A DNA stretch of 64,000 nt. Source: UBA6522 sp963664945. GTDB taxonomy: Bacteria > Pseudomonadota > Gammaproteobacteria > Steroidobacterales > Rariloculaceae. Under the pieces are notes generated by a model. That model searched no databases and was not told the DNA's origin. It worked only from the letters and a program-made list of their open reading frames with translations. The stretch spans positions 496,001 through 560,000 of the forward strand of contig OY761822.1 of assembly GCA_963664945.1 (NCBI GenBank), written 5' to 3'. Each line of letters begins with the position of its first letter. Position 1 is the first letter of the stretch. A program made the position numbers and the translations under genes. Of the stretch, positions 17,730-27,867 are shown in pieces.

Positions 17730-20060
17730 TTATTCTGATTGGCGTGCTTGATGATCAATATGTAGAATATCGCACTTTACCTCGAATCGTTTTTTTTCAC
17801 CTTCCTTGGGCAAGAAACTTGATTGTATGGAGGAAGGGATCGGTATGAATATGCGATTCTTCATTACGATGGTACAGGAGACAATAGATCCACCGCCAGA
17901 GTGATCGCAAATTAGATTGCGTGTCTGGAGATCATAATACAAACCAAATTCTCCTGAATGGTGTTGGAATATAAATAGCGCTTTCTGCCCACCCCATACA
18001 ACCGACGTACGATGTGGCTGCAGGAAAAAGTGTCCATTTTCCTCCCGAATACGATCAGTAAGCGCAAGGAAACACCTGTAGTTCTTGAGAGACGGTTCGT
18101 TAGGTTCTATTGTCAGTAATTTCTTGTCGGTCCCCATGTCCAGCCTTTGAATTGGTGGCATTGGGCCATGGTCTGATTCAATCTGATGCTCGGTTGTAGA
18201 TTCGTTAAGAACGACATCAGGAACCACATCTCTCATGGAGCCTGCCGCTGTGCTATCAACTACCTGATAGCTTCGGGTTGCTATTTTGTTGGATCGCTGT
18301 GCCGCTTGTTGGAAGCTCAATCTGCCACTCATATAGTCCTTCCAAAGCGATGTAAGGTTTTCGAGATCGGAAGCCTCATACTCAAAGACTTCCCGCGCTC
18401 GATTTATCGACTTTAAGAATGCTTGGGCACCTTGGCGCGTTGCAGTCGGTACGAGATCCGAAACGCGAGGAAAAATCATGTTACGCGCAAAATCCTTTAC
18501 CAAATCACCAAACGCCGAATACTGCTTCTCATAGATCTCCAGTATGAGCTGTGTGGTTCCCCCTGATGGATCAAGGAATATCTCAGCTGGTTTCGTCCGC
18601 TTTGTTACCAATACCGGAAGGCCGTGAGAGATCTTTCCAAACCTTATGTGTGAATCCAAAAAATAATCTTTGGACAAGATTGCGCCGAGACGAAATGCCA
18701 GAGCCTTTTCCGCCGAATTGGTTTGCAGGCTCGATTTCTCTTTTAAGACCTTCGGATTGTCCGAAAGCTCCTCAATCTTGCAATACATTCGCAGATATTG
18801 GAATTCGCAATCGCGACGTGGGGAGCCGCGTGTTGGCATGATGATCGGACGGTCTTCAGATGCGTGTTCTACAGTTGCCCTGTCCGTGCCGGAATAGACG
18901 AGCACAGGAGCCATTTGCGAAAGCTTTTTGATCTCGTGCAATGGTAATGAATCTCCGGGCTCCATTCGAACACGGAGATTGGAACAAAGATCGTAGCGGC
19001 GTTGGTTTGCGGCCCAGACCACAAATGGAGTGCTCGAATTGCTTTCCGGCCTTTCAGCCAATTGAAGCGAAACAAACTCGTCGACGCCCGACGCGAATCT
19101 CTGAAGTACTTGCATGCTGTCCGTCGTCAATGCCTCCCTACCTGCGGTCGGTTGAAGAAACAAGAAATCTGCGATACCTCCAAAGTTGTATACAGAGCTG
19201 ATGCTGGTAGTTGCAAGTCCAAAGCCGCTGCGGAAAGTCCGTAGATTTCCTATTCCCTGGCGCAAAATCATGGAGCCTGCAAGCTTTTTGGAATCCAATT
19301 GGACGTTGCGCAAATGAATGCGAACTTCACCATTAACGGCGCCTGTTAGAGCAACGTCTGCTCTCAAGCCACCAATCAGTTGGACGTTGCGTTTATTCAC
19401 AGACCATGTTCTGTTAGGTAGCGGCGGTATCGACTCCTCGATTGGATTGCCGCTGGCCTTTTTGCCGTTAACATAGACGTCAATTGGTAGAAACGCCACG
19501 AACTGAGATATGTACGTTGCGGCTTGACTGACATGAATGGGTTTGTCCGGTTGCATTACCGCCGAAACAGTCGTTCCGGGGCGACCCGTTGAAGGCCGTG
19601 ACTCGAAACTGATACAGTCTTCAGTGACGGACAGCGTGGATCGATACGCGGAGCAAACGGTACGCTCTCTCGTGCAAACACTTTCTGTTTCGACATGTAA
19701 TTCTTCGGCGATTCCAAAATTCGCCATGGCGCCTATACCAAAGGTCCCCACGACCCCAGCGGCTCGTGCTTCCTCAGTATTCTTGCTGCTGGACCCTGCC
19801 CGCCAAAAGTGGTTCCGTAAATCTGGTCGAGACATGCCAATGCCGTTGTCAGTCACGCAAACGCGCCGAGCCTTGATATCGACATCGATACGAGCATCGA
19901 AGTCCTGGCCCAAGTGCTGTCGCTGCAATATTGCATCGAACGAGTTCTGGACGTTTTCCCGCAATAGGGCAAACGGTGTCGGATAAATCTGCGCCGCAAG
20001 GACCTCGATCATGCGGCTGATTTCGACAGCGAACGGGATTTTCTCGGTGGCTTCAGTCAT
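17730..20060 (-). CDS. Hsp90-like (GHKL) ATPase, candidate defence protein
   Basis: 776 aa. The N-terminal 250 residues form a GHKL/Hsp90-type ATPase: Glu/Asn/Asp of the N-box in RENVQNSFDAI (about 34-44), G1 in VTDNGIGMS (about 72-80), and the lid GVVGTFGIGAMANFG. A GTTVSAVM segment closes the fold. The C-terminal 500 residues have no recognisable domain. In bacteria such ATPases outside HtpG/MutL/gyrase often sit in defence loci. It overlaps the upstream phosphoesterase gene by 4 bases, so both are made together. This pair is not a named system that I know. It is intact in an otherwise decayed neighbourhood. Confidence 0.85.
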   Translation of the reverse strand: MTEATEKIPFAVEISRMIEVLAAQIYPTPFALLRENVQNSFDAILQRQHLGQDFDARIDVDIKARRVCVTDNGIGMSRPDLRNHFWRAGSSSKNTEEARAAGVVGTFGIGAMANFGIAEELHVETESVCTRERTVCSAYRSTLSVTEDCISFESRPSTGRPGTTVSAVMQPDKPIHVSQAATYISQFVAFLPIDVYVNGKKASGNPIEESIPPLPNRTWSVNKRNVQLIGGLRADVALTGAVNGEVRIHLRNVQLDSKKLAGSMILRQGIGNLRTFRSGFGLATTSISSVYNFGGIADFLFLQPTAGREALTTDSMQVLQRFASGVDEFVSLQLAERPESNSSTPFVVWAANQRRYDLCSNLRVRMEPGDSLPLHEIKKLSQMAPVLVYSGTDRATVEHASEDRPIIMPTRGSPRRDCEFQYLRMYCKIEELSDNPKVLKEKSSLQTNSAEKALAFRLGAILSKDYFLDSHIRFGKISHGLPVLVTKRTKPAEIFLDPSGGTTQLILEIYEKQYSAFGDLVKDFARNMIFPRVSDLVPTATRQGAQAFLKSINRAREVFEYEASDLENLTSLWKDYMSGRLSFQQAAQRSNKIATRSYQVVDSTAAGSMRDVVPDVVLNESTTEHQIESDHGPMPPIQRLDMGTDKKLLTIEPNEPSLKNYRCFLALTDRIREENGHFFLQPHRTSVVWGGQKALFIFQHHSGEFGLYYDLQTRNLICDHSGGGSIVSCTIVMKNRIFIPIPSSIQSSFLPKEGEKKRFEVKCDILHIDHQARQSE

Positions 20061-21532
20061 TGCGTCATAGCCTCCTCTGCATATGCACGCTCGCGGAGTT
20101 CTGCATCCAGTGAATCGGGAAGCTGCAGCGGCTGCGAAAATTGATCGAGGGAATCAATCGCGGCGGCAAACTCACGTAACTTGCAAGACGCGTCGAATCG
20201 TTGCAATAGTTCCTCGATTGTTGCTGGCGGGTTCGTTATGTCTATGATGGTTTGCCAATCGTTCGCGTCTGCTGCTGTGTCAAGACAGAGTTGCCGCTGA
20301 TAGCTTCCTGGTGGAAACTGGTCATGCGATTTTAGGATTGCAATCGCCCGTGCAGAATCTCCCGACATGGCTGCCGCTTCCGCTTTTTCAATTAGCGCGC
20401 GAGTGCGGGCGGCCCGTGCGTCTGTCATGCCTCCGACGGCATTTGGAGGCCTTGTCCAGCCGAGATCGTAAAAGCTTGCGCCGCCAAACTCCGTTAGCTG
20501 TGCTCGGGAAAACAAGTTTGCAACACTCATAGATCTGACGTGGACACGAACCTCACAAAAATCATCTGATATCTCCAAGATGTTGTACTGCCGGTGACAC
20601 CCGACAGGGAGGTCGTCTGCCCCAGCGCACAATGATCCGGCGCTGACAACTACCATCCTTTCTTGATCGGGGAGACGAATGTCCTGAGCTGTCGCTTGTG
20701 CCTTATGCTGATGACCGTGCAGGCCTAACCGGAAACCACGACCAATCATGCCGCGTACGATGTCGATATCCATATAGTCGGTACGATACGGGGAACCATC
20801 AATGCCGTGATGCCAGACAGCGATTCGAAGATCATGCACCTTTCCTGAATCATTCAGATCAAGATCGCTACGCGCAATGCTTCCTTGCCGAATCATTCCG
20901 TGAAACGCAAAGCAGTCATTGCCGTGACACGAATTGAATGCGGCAACGCCTATGCGGTCGTCGCAAAGACTGAAGAGGCGAACGTCAAAAGGGTTTTGTA
21001 CTTCCATCAAACCGGGAACGCCATCATAGAACCTATCAAAAAAGTTCCAAAATGCTGCGAGCCGTCGGTCATATTGGTCGAGGTCCTTGACTCTATAGAG
21101 AGTGCGGGTCTTCCAATCCCACCGCAACAGTGAATCCTCAGCGTACAATTCACGTCTCAATTCTCCCGGAATTTCCCCGGTCTGTACCGGCTCAAGAGCG
21201 ATTAGCGCCGTGTTCCAGTCGACATCGTGATTGCCGGGAACCATTACGAGACGTGACCGGTCTCCTTTGAGGAATCGCTGCACGAGTTCATCGAGAAATT
21301 GTTCCGCTACGGTATACTGTTCTTCGATTTTGCTACTAGAGTCATCAGTATTGAGAGGAACGCCCTGAATGAGATCACCGCTGACAACAATGGCTTGCGG
21401 TGCCGCGATTGAAGGATTTTCGCAAACGAAACGATTCTGATCGTTAACGAGGGCTGAGATCAACTCGTCATTTGAGATTGGATCGCGCGGGGAGCGATGC
21501 AAGTCCGATATGTGCATTATTGAGAAAGGCAT
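20057..21532 (-). CDS. Calcineurin-like metallophosphoesterase
   Basis: About 491 aa from the ATG at 21532 (MPFSIMHISDLH); the frame opens at 21556. All metal-binding motifs are present: DLH in HISDLHRS, GD in VVSGDLIQG, GNHD in VPGNHDVDW, His in AVWHHGIDG, and GHQH in LGLHGHQHKA. Residues about 1-340 are the phosphoesterase; the C-terminal 150 are helical and TPR-like (ALIEKAEAAAMSGDSARAIA). The enzyme probably cleaves a phosphodiester in nucleotides or nucleic acid. It is the first gene of a two-gene operon with the GHKL ATPase, which would be the sensor or switch; that is inference. Confidence 0.85.
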   Translation of the reverse strand: MPFSIMHISDLHRSPRDPISNDELISALVNDQNRFVCENPSIAAPQAIVVSGDLIQGVPLNTDDSSSKIEEQYTVAEQFLDELVQRFLKGDRSRLVMVPGNHDVDWNTALIALEPVQTGEIPGELRRELYAEDSLLRWDWKTRTLYRVKDLDQYDRRLAAFWNFFDRFYDGVPGLMEVQNPFDVRLFSLCDDRIGVAAFNSCHGNDCFAFHGMIRQGSIARSDLDLNDSGKVHDLRIAVWHHGIDGSPYRTDYMDIDIVRGMIGRGFRLGLHGHQHKAQATAQDIRLPDQERMVVVSAGSLCAGADDLPVGCHRQYNILEISDDFCEVRVHVRSMSVANLFSRAQLTEFGGASFYDLGWTRPPNAVGGMTDARAARTRALIEKAEAAAMSGDSARAIAILKSHDQFPPGSYQRQLCLDTAADANDWQTIIDITNPPATIEELLQRFDASCKLREFAAAIDSLDQFSQPLQLPDSLDAELRERAYAEEAMTQ

Positions 21533-21556
21533 CACAAATACAAACACCGCCAACAA

Positions 21557-22204
21557 ACACTGTTCCTGCTAAGCTGTCGAACGTATGCTGGACAACCAGG
21601 ATCACAATTTCTCTGAGTGCTTCTGAAATCCATTTTCTTGCCACGACATTGGGCGACTCGCGATCCTAGTTCCATCGTCGAGTGCGGCTTTGAAAATATA
21701 TTGTCGTGCTATCTCCTTACGCACATGGTGTCCCAGAAAAGTACAGGGACGCTGGAAGCGTCCCTGGGGTCATAGTAATGGAACCCCGTTCCACCCTGTC
21801 TGGGCGGCAGTTCGGTGGGTTATGTTGCTCGGCAAATATATGCTTTAGCATGTCGTTCGGCAAGTCCTAGCCGGTCCAAGGTCTTGTCCTGTCCAGAATG
21901 CTATTGTTGGATTCCCTGACTCTAGTCGAACCTGCGCAGCCGTTCGTGTTGCCGTACGCATAAGAATTGGCAATTGTGCAGGCGTAATTGCAGCGGGACA
22001 TTGGGCGGTTAGCCTGAGGGTTAGATGCTCGCGTATATTGATGGATTCTAGTTGGAGCAGCGGCCACGCGAGCGACGTGGTGACTTTGGCGTTGGTGATT
22101 CGTCTCTAAGCATCCTTTTCTGCGCAATATGCATCTACCCATTAAAGGCATGGCTGTAGTGATATATATAATGATATATTGTTTTATAAATCAGTATGTT
22201 ATGT
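21557..22204. other. Gap of about 650 bp
   Basis: No supported gene. AT-rich towards the right. A 9-bp stem (AGGGACGCT / AGCGTCCCT, loop GGA) at 21,745-21,765 has no T-run and I do not call it a terminator. The region presumably marks an old deletion, because the helicase gene to its right has lost its 5' end. Confidence 0.5.
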
Positions 22205-23684
22205 TAGTTGTTGGCGGTGGTGGATGGCGACCGGCAGCGGAAAGACCCGCGTGGCGATCGCGCTGGTCGACCTGCTGCAGCGAGCGGGCTGGGTGAAGAG
22301 GCCGCTGTTTTTGGCGGACCGGATATCGCTGGTGAATCAGGCGGTGGGGGCGTTCAAAACCCACCTGCCGGAGTCGAGGCCAGTGAACCTGTTGACCGAG
22401 AAGGCCAAGGCGGGCCGGGTCTCCGTCTGCACCGATCTGACGATGATGGTGCTGATCAACGAGACGACGGGCACCGAGGCCCGCTTCGGGGTCGGGCATT
22501 TCGACCTCGTGATCATCGACGACGCGCACCGTTCGGTGTATCAGAAATACGGGCCATCTTTCGGTACTTCGATTCGCTGCTGGTCGGCCTGGCCGCGACG
22601 CCCCGGGATCAGGTCGACCGGAATACCTACGAACTCTTCGACCTGGAACCGGGCGTGCCCACCGACGCGTACGAACTGGCGACCGCGGTGACGGACGGCT
22701 TTCTCGTACCACCGAAGGTTCAGCAGGTGGATCGCCGGTTCCCGCGCGATGGCATCGACTACGACTCGCTCAGCGAAGAAGAGCAGGCACAGTGGGAGAG
22801 CCTCGACTGGGGCGACGACGAGGACGATGGCAGGCTACCGGAACGGGCCAACGCGACCGCCATTAATAATTGGCATTTCAACAGCGACACGGTCGACAAG
22901 GTGCTGCAACATCTCATGCAGCACGGCCACACGGTCGACGGTGGCGATCGGCTGGCCAAGACGATCATCTTCGCGCGCAATCACGAGCATGCGAAGTTAG
23001 TAGAAGAACGGTTCAACCGCCACTACCCACAGTACGCCGGGCATTTCGCCCCCGTCATCGATCACTACGCCACGTATCCGCAGAGCCTGATCGACGACTG
23101 TTCACGGAAGGACAAAGCGTCGCACATCGCGATCTCCGTGGACATGCTCGATACCGGCATTGACGAACCCGAGGTCGCCAACCTGGTCTTCTTCAAGCCG
23201 GTCTACTCGCGGATTAAGTTCTGGCAGATGATCGGGCGCGGCACGCGACTGTGCCCCGATCTTTTCGGACCCGGTGAAAACAAGCTCGATTTTCGCGTCT
23301 TCGACTTCTGCTTCAACTTCGACTTTTGCCGCGAGCAGCCGGAGGGGATCAAGCCCGGTGGCGGCGTTCCGCTCGGCACGCAGATATTTCGTGCTCGCGT
23401 GCAGCTGCAGACTAGCATACACACCGCGCCGCCGCGCAGGAGGTCTTCTCGGAATTCCTTTCCAATCGGAGCCTGAGCACGCCGCAGACCCGATTTATCG
23501 AAATGGTGATCGTCCAGCTCACCGCGCGCGGTGTCATGGAGCCATAGGTGCTCTACGAGGCGCCGTTCAGGAGCGTGCATGCCGGCGGTCCCGAGGCGTT
23601 GCTCGCCGGGAAGAGCAACGTAATCGAGGGGATCTTTGAGAAATTGAAGGCTCGTCAGCCCGAACCGCTGGCAGACGCAGGCTA
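22205..23684 (+). pseudogene. hsdR: Decayed type I restriction R subunit
   Basis: Remnant of an EcoEI/HsdR-like motor subunit. Walker A is MATGSGKTRVA, a DEAH-box variant is IIDDAH, and helicase motif VI is QMIGRGTRLCPDLFG. The N-terminal nuclease domain is missing. A one-base loss near 22,552 breaks the frame (KYG-A-IFRYFDSLLVGL resumes in another frame). A second frame change occurs near 23,430, after which the C-terminal landmarks FIEMVIVQLTARGVMEP and VLYEAPF are read, with an internal TAG. No hsdM or hsdS is nearby. It cannot work. Confidence 0.88.
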
Positions 23685-23849
23685 AGAAAACCGGTCTCTA
23701 GTGCCGCAGAGAAGCAATTGCTGGTGGTACCGAAGCATCAAACATTGCGAATTATAGTCAATAATGACCAAAACCCCACGGTCGAGCAGCAGCTTCCGGG
23801 AAGTTGTTGTATCTGATAGGCTGGGCGAGCAGTTTTCTCGGACGTCGAA

Positions 23850-24110
23850 ATGCTTGGACTGGTTTTTTCCGAACGGAACGAAGCATGGGTTCAAGCCGTG
23901 TGGGAGAAGGGCCACATTCGCCCAGGGCAAGATCCTGACGTTATTCGCGTGGACGATTACGGAAACGCAATGTTACGCAAGCAGTACGGTAACAGGAAGT
24001 CAGAATACGGGTGGGAAATCGACCACATTGTCCGAGCCGAGGATGGCGGCTCGGATGCTCTGACAAACCTCCGACCGCTCCAGTGGCGTGGCAATGCCGC
24101 TAGGCAGTAG
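23850..24110 (+). CDS. Small HNH-type protein
   Basis: 86 aa. The C-terminal half has the HNH signature WEIDHIVRAEDGGSDALTNL followed by RPLQWRGNAARQ, giving the D-H, N and N residues of the beta-beta-alpha metal fold; the N-terminal half may be part of a longer ancestor. It may nick or cut DNA. No ribosome site is obvious, and the gene stands alone between two decayed loci, so it may be a fragment. Confidence 0.65.
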   Translation: MLGLVFSERNEAWVQAVWEKGHIRPGQDPDVIRVDDYGNAMLRKQYGNRKSEYGWEIDHIVRAEDGGSDALTNLRPLQWRGNAARQ

Positions 24111-24302
24111 ACGGACCGATTCGGCAAGAAACCCCGCCCTTGACGGCCGTTCTGCATCAAGGAAAGGTTGTTATTCATGTTCGGCATTCTAGGAAGCAGG
24201 GGCCAGCTCTCAAGGTCGGAAGATTATATTCTGAGACTGCTAATTGGTGTGACGTTGATTTGTTTGTTTATTCTGAGCTTGGCGTAATTGTTGGGGGATG
24301 AA

Positions 24303-24524
24303 ATGACTTGTGAACCTGTTTTGGATGCGGCAGAACCGGGCTTCATCAATGATAATCATCAGATGACCGTTCTTGTTACCAATATCACAAACGAGCACGG
24401 AAATGCTTACGTGTACGTTCAACTTTGCTTGGTGTGTCGCCATGGATACACAACCTATGGTGCTCACCTTTGGGGACGAAAATGCCCCAATTGTCAGGGC
24501 GGTGATCGTGGACCGGAAATCTAA
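24303..24524 (+). CDS. Small zinc-ribbon-like protein
   Basis: 73 aa. It has two CxxC knuckles, CLVCRHGYTTYG and CPNCQGG, typical of a zinc ribbon. GGGGGA lies six bases before ATG at 24303, so I chose it over 24288. Family and role unknown. Confidence 0.45.
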   Translation: MTCEPVLDAAEPGFINDNHQMTVLVTNITNEHGNAYVYVQLCLVCRHGYTTYGAHLWGRKCPNCQGGDRGPEI

Positions 24525-25006
24525 GGGTTAATTTGCTACGATGGCCGCTTGGATCCCTGAATGCCTTGGCTATCCGCATCATGGTCCTGCATTGAACTTT
24601 CCTTTCGCCAATCCAAGAGAGTCATTAAAACGCAGGACGTCTACGAACGGATACCCACGAGCAGAAACGGTTTTGGCGCCGGGGGAGGAACTTCAACTTG
24701 GCACCCGCAAGGCAAGGCGTGACCCCAAGTTTCCGCTGGTTCTGCGCCGCGGTTCCCTCTGAACCGAATGGTTATACCGCTTCTGCCCCCTCAAGTACGC
24801 TGGGCTTGGAAAAAATCTGTATTCAGTTTGCTTTCGGCATTGTTTTGAATAAGATAATTTATCTTTAGTATCAACGATATTAGCGAGGATCCCCCGCTCG
24901 CCTACCCGACACGCCGAAACGCCTCGGGTAGGGTGAGCACGAGTGTTACCCGACGTCCGTCGCGGGCCCAAGTTGCATTGAGGTCAATCCAAGTGAGGAG
25001 AAAGCG
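24525..25006. other. Gap of about 480 bp
   Basis: No supported gene. An AT-rich stretch near 24,835-24,885 precedes the DUF262 gene and could hold its promoter. GAGGAG at 24,995-25,000 is that gene's ribosome site. Confidence 0.45.
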
Positions 25007-25698
25007 TTGTTCGACCCACCAACAAGCTATGATGTGATTCAGGATTACATCAAGCTGGAAGATTTCCACAAGTATCCAGAGGACTATATCGTCCGCCCGC
25101 CCTACCAACGGAAGAGTGTTTGGACGCGCAAGAAGAAGCATGCTCTGCTGGATAGCTTGTTTCGCCGGTACTATGTCCCGAAGATCGTGCTCCGCGAGAT
25201 CAAGCTAACCGAGAGAGACATGAAGAAAGAGGTCATCGACGGTCAGCAACGAATCCGCGTCGCGCGGGAATTCTTCGAAGACAAGTTGACGCTTCCGCAA
25301 TCCTTAGCAGATCTGGACCGCTTCCTTCCCGGTCGAAAGTACAGCGAGCTATCGGTCGAGGTAAGAAGGTTCGTCGACAAGACCCTTAGGTACGATGTCG
25401 ACACGGTGAAGGGAATTGAGGACCCGCGAAACGCGGAGCACCAGCAGACGGCAGCCGAAATCTTCTGGCGTCTCCAGCAGGGCGAGACCCTAAACTACAT
25501 GGAAGTCGCACATGCTCGATTGTCGAGCCTCCCCCGAAACTTCGTCGTAAAGTACGCCGACGACATCAGTTTCGATTATGACAGCTATGAACCCATCGAG
25601 AATAACCCCAATACGCATGCTTTCTTTCGCACGATCACCCGCCCTAACGACCGAATGCAGCACCTCGCGATTCTGACCCGGCTGCTTATCCTAGTGTA
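25007..25698 (+). pseudogene. DUF262 (GmrSD-type) protein, N-terminal part
   Basis: First 230 residues, starting at TTG with GAGGAG six bases upstream. The DUF262/ParB-like core is clear: PPYQRKSVWTRKKKHALLDS, KEVIDGQQRIRVAREF, and LNYMEVAHARLSSLPR. DUF262 proteins are found in type IV restriction (GmrSD) and other defence enzymes, where this domain binds or hydrolyses nucleotide. The gene is split by an IS630 copy at codon TA-T. Joined to 26,861-27,581 it gives 470 aa with a C-terminal HNH domain. Otherwise the sequence is intact. Confidence 0.9.
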
Positions 25699-26858
25699 CC
25701 GTCTCACAAATAGATTGACTGTTCAATGACATTCCGGCACCCTGCGAGGCATGCCACAGCCCATTCGCGCATTGAGCATCACCGCGGAGCAGCGGCGGAC
25801 GTTGGAATCGGTGCTGAACCGGCCCACGGCGGCGCAGCGGGACCACCGGCGCGCTGCGATCGTGCTGCGCCGGGCGGACGGGCTGAGCCAGGCGGAGACG
25901 GCGCTGGAAGTGGGCGTCAGCCGCGCGACCGTGATCAAGTGGGAGCGGCGCTTCCGCGCGTCGGGCCCGGCGGGTTTGGCCGACGCCAAGGGCCGGGGAC
26001 GCAAGCCGCGCATCGCTCCGGACGTGCGCGAGCGTATCATTCTCGGGGCGACGCGCCCGCCGCCGAACCGCAACCGCTGGTCGGTGAGGAGCATGGCCGG
26101 GGCGGCCGGGGTGTCCAAGGCGACCGTGCAACGGCTGTGGAGCGCCAACGACATCAAGCCGCACGCGACCCGCACGTTCAAGCTGTCCAACGACAAGCAC
26201 TTCGAGAAGAAGTTCTGGGACGTGGTCGGGTTGTACCTGAATCCGCCGGACCGGGCGTTGGTGCTGTGTTGCGACGAGAAGAGCCAGTGCCAAGCCCTGG
26301 AACGCAGCCAGCCCGGCTTTCCCGTCATGCGCGGATACACCCGCACGCGGACGCACGACTACAAGCGCCACGGCACCGTCACGCTGTTCGCCGCGCTGTC
26401 GTATCTGGACGGCAAGATCTTCAGCCGCACCGCCGCCCGGCACACGCACCGGCAGTGGCTGGACTTCCTGCGCCAGTTGAACCGGGAGGCGCCGCCCGAC
26501 GTGAGCTTGCACTTGATCGTGGACAACTACGCCACCCACAAGCACGCCAAGGTGAAGTCCTGGGTCAAATGGCACAACCAGCGCTTCCGCAAGGCGCACG
26601 GCATCGACCGGGTCGTCATGCACTTCACGCCCACGTCGAGTTCCTGGATGAACCTGGTGGAGCGTTTCTTCAGGGACCTCACCCAGGACGTCATTCGCGG
26701 CGGCAGCTTCCGCGGCGTCGGCGAGTTGGTCGAAACCATCACGGGTTATCTGGAGGAACGCAACCTGAACCCCAAGCCGTATGTCTGGAAACAATCCGGG
26801 CAGGCGATCCTGGCAAAAATCCAACGCGCCAGGGAAGCTCACGGGAAGATACATAGTG
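25699..26858 (+). mobile_element. IS630-family element
   Basis: About 1.16 kb containing one transposase gene. Both flanks read TAGTGTA; counting TA as the duplicated target restores the host frame exactly. I could not align convincing terminal inverted repeats, so the ends are set by the host gene. Confidence 0.85.
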
Positions 26859-26863
26859 TATAG
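25751..26863 (+). CDS. IS630-family transposase
   Basis: 370 aa. N-terminal helix-turn-helix (LSQAETALEVGVSRATVIKW, about 43-62) and a second HTH (AAGVSKATVQRLW). The DDE catalytic domain has D in LCCDEKSQ, D in LIVDNYATHK and the acidic residue in NLVERFFRD. The length matches complete members, and the gene has no visible lesions, so it could be active. Its last codons run into the flanking DUF262 gene, whose sequence supplies the stop. Confidence 0.93.
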   Translation: MPQPIRALSITAEQRRTLESVLNRPTAAQRDHRRAAIVLRRADGLSQAETALEVGVSRATVIKWERRFRASGPAGLADAKGRGRKPRIAPDVRERIILGATRPPPNRNRWSVRSMAGAAGVSKATVQRLWSANDIKPHATRTFKLSNDKHFEKKFWDVVGLYLNPPDRALVLCCDEKSQCQALERSQPGFPVMRGYTRTRTHDYKRHGTVTLFAALSYLDGKIFSRTAARHTHRQWLDFLRQLNREAPPDVSLHLIVDNYATHKHAKVKSWVKWHNQRFRKAHGIDRVVMHFTPTSSSWMNLVERFFRDLTQDVIRGGSFRGVGELVETITGYLEERNLNPKPYVWKQSGQAILAKIQRAREAHGKIHSV

Positions 26864-27581
26864 TCAATTACGAGACGCTACACTAGAGGAGCAGGACGGA
26901 CCGGCTGATATCAGTGATACGAACGTGAGTCAGTTCATTGAGAAAGGGCACGACCCCGAAGGTATTGGGAACTACTCCTACGAAGAAAGCATGCCGGCTC
27001 GGTCCGCGCTCTCCAATATGCGTGCCTTCTACCGCGTGTTTCGCAATGACGTTAAAGACGGATACGGGTTGCGGGAGCTACAGGCGGAGTACGTTATCAT
27101 CTCGCTATACCTCCTACTCCGCCATGTGCGGAAGCACTACGTCTTCGACCAACAGGAGGAGATACTCTTCCGGCAATTCACGATCTGGTTTGACCAGCGA
27201 CGCCGTGATAGGCGAGAGGATGACTCTGATATCCAGGTCTTTACCTCCCATCGTCAGCAGAGTGGTCGCGAAATCAAGATACGTGACCGAGTCATCCGAC
27301 AAATCTTCTTCGAGTTCGCCAGTGCCGAGGGCGTCGACATTCTGACAAAAGACAAGAGGAGGCTGTTTAGCGAGAGCGAGCGCATCGCAATCTACCGAGA
27401 AGCCGACGGAATTTGCAAAGAGTGCTCGATACTCGGGTTATCGGATGATGAGGCGAAAGTGCCTTGGTCCGAATACGAAGCGGATCACGTGGTGCCGCAC
27501 TCGAAGGGAGGACCGACCACGATTGACAACGCCCAGGTACTATGTCGAGCCCACAATCTTGCTAAGGGGGCGTCCGTCTAG
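26861..27581 (+). pseudogene. DUF262-HNH protein, C-terminal part
   Basis: Continuation of the gene starting at 25,007: SQLRDATLEEQDGPADISDT onward. The end holds an HNH nuclease motif: a zinc-knuckle-like CKECSIL, then YEADHVVPHSKGG and NAQVLCRAHN. DUF262 plus HNH is the layout of single-chain GmrSD-like modification-dependent restriction enzymes, so the intact protein was probably an anti-phage nuclease. No stop or frameshift other than the IS630 copy is visible, so precise excision would restore it. Confidence 0.9.
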
Positions 27582-27863
27582 AGTACGGGGTCATGTTCCT
27601 GCAATGTTGCGGTAATGGCCCTTTCTGAAGATTGCGGGATTTACAATGCCTTCTAGTTACTGTAATCCGCTGTCATGACGCCAATTAAACCGCCGACGAT
27701 TTTCGCTAGGTTAATGTCGATCTGTGCGCTTACCTGATTGCTTGCGCGAACCTTTGCGCCCAAGATTGCAGAGTTGCCTTTGGTCCCTTGTCCGCTCAAT
27801 TTCGTCGTTTCTCATCGTACAGCCAAATTGAACTTAATCCCGTACAGTTTTACCCTGGTTTGG
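27582..27863. other. Gap before IS1380
   Basis: About 280 bp, AT-rich, no gene seen. Confidence 0.4.
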
Positions 27864-27867
27864 CTAG

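Noticed and set aside
21867..22151. A 94-aa minus-strand gene
   Set aside because: No ribosome site, no motif, poor codon pattern, in an otherwise empty AT-rich gap.
24541..24762. A 73-aa plus-strand frame
   Set aside because: No start signal, no recognisable motif, mixed codon pattern.
26781..27581. A complete 266-aa HNH protein
   Set aside because: Its first 27 residues are the end of the IS630 copy in another frame; the true gene begins at 25,007.
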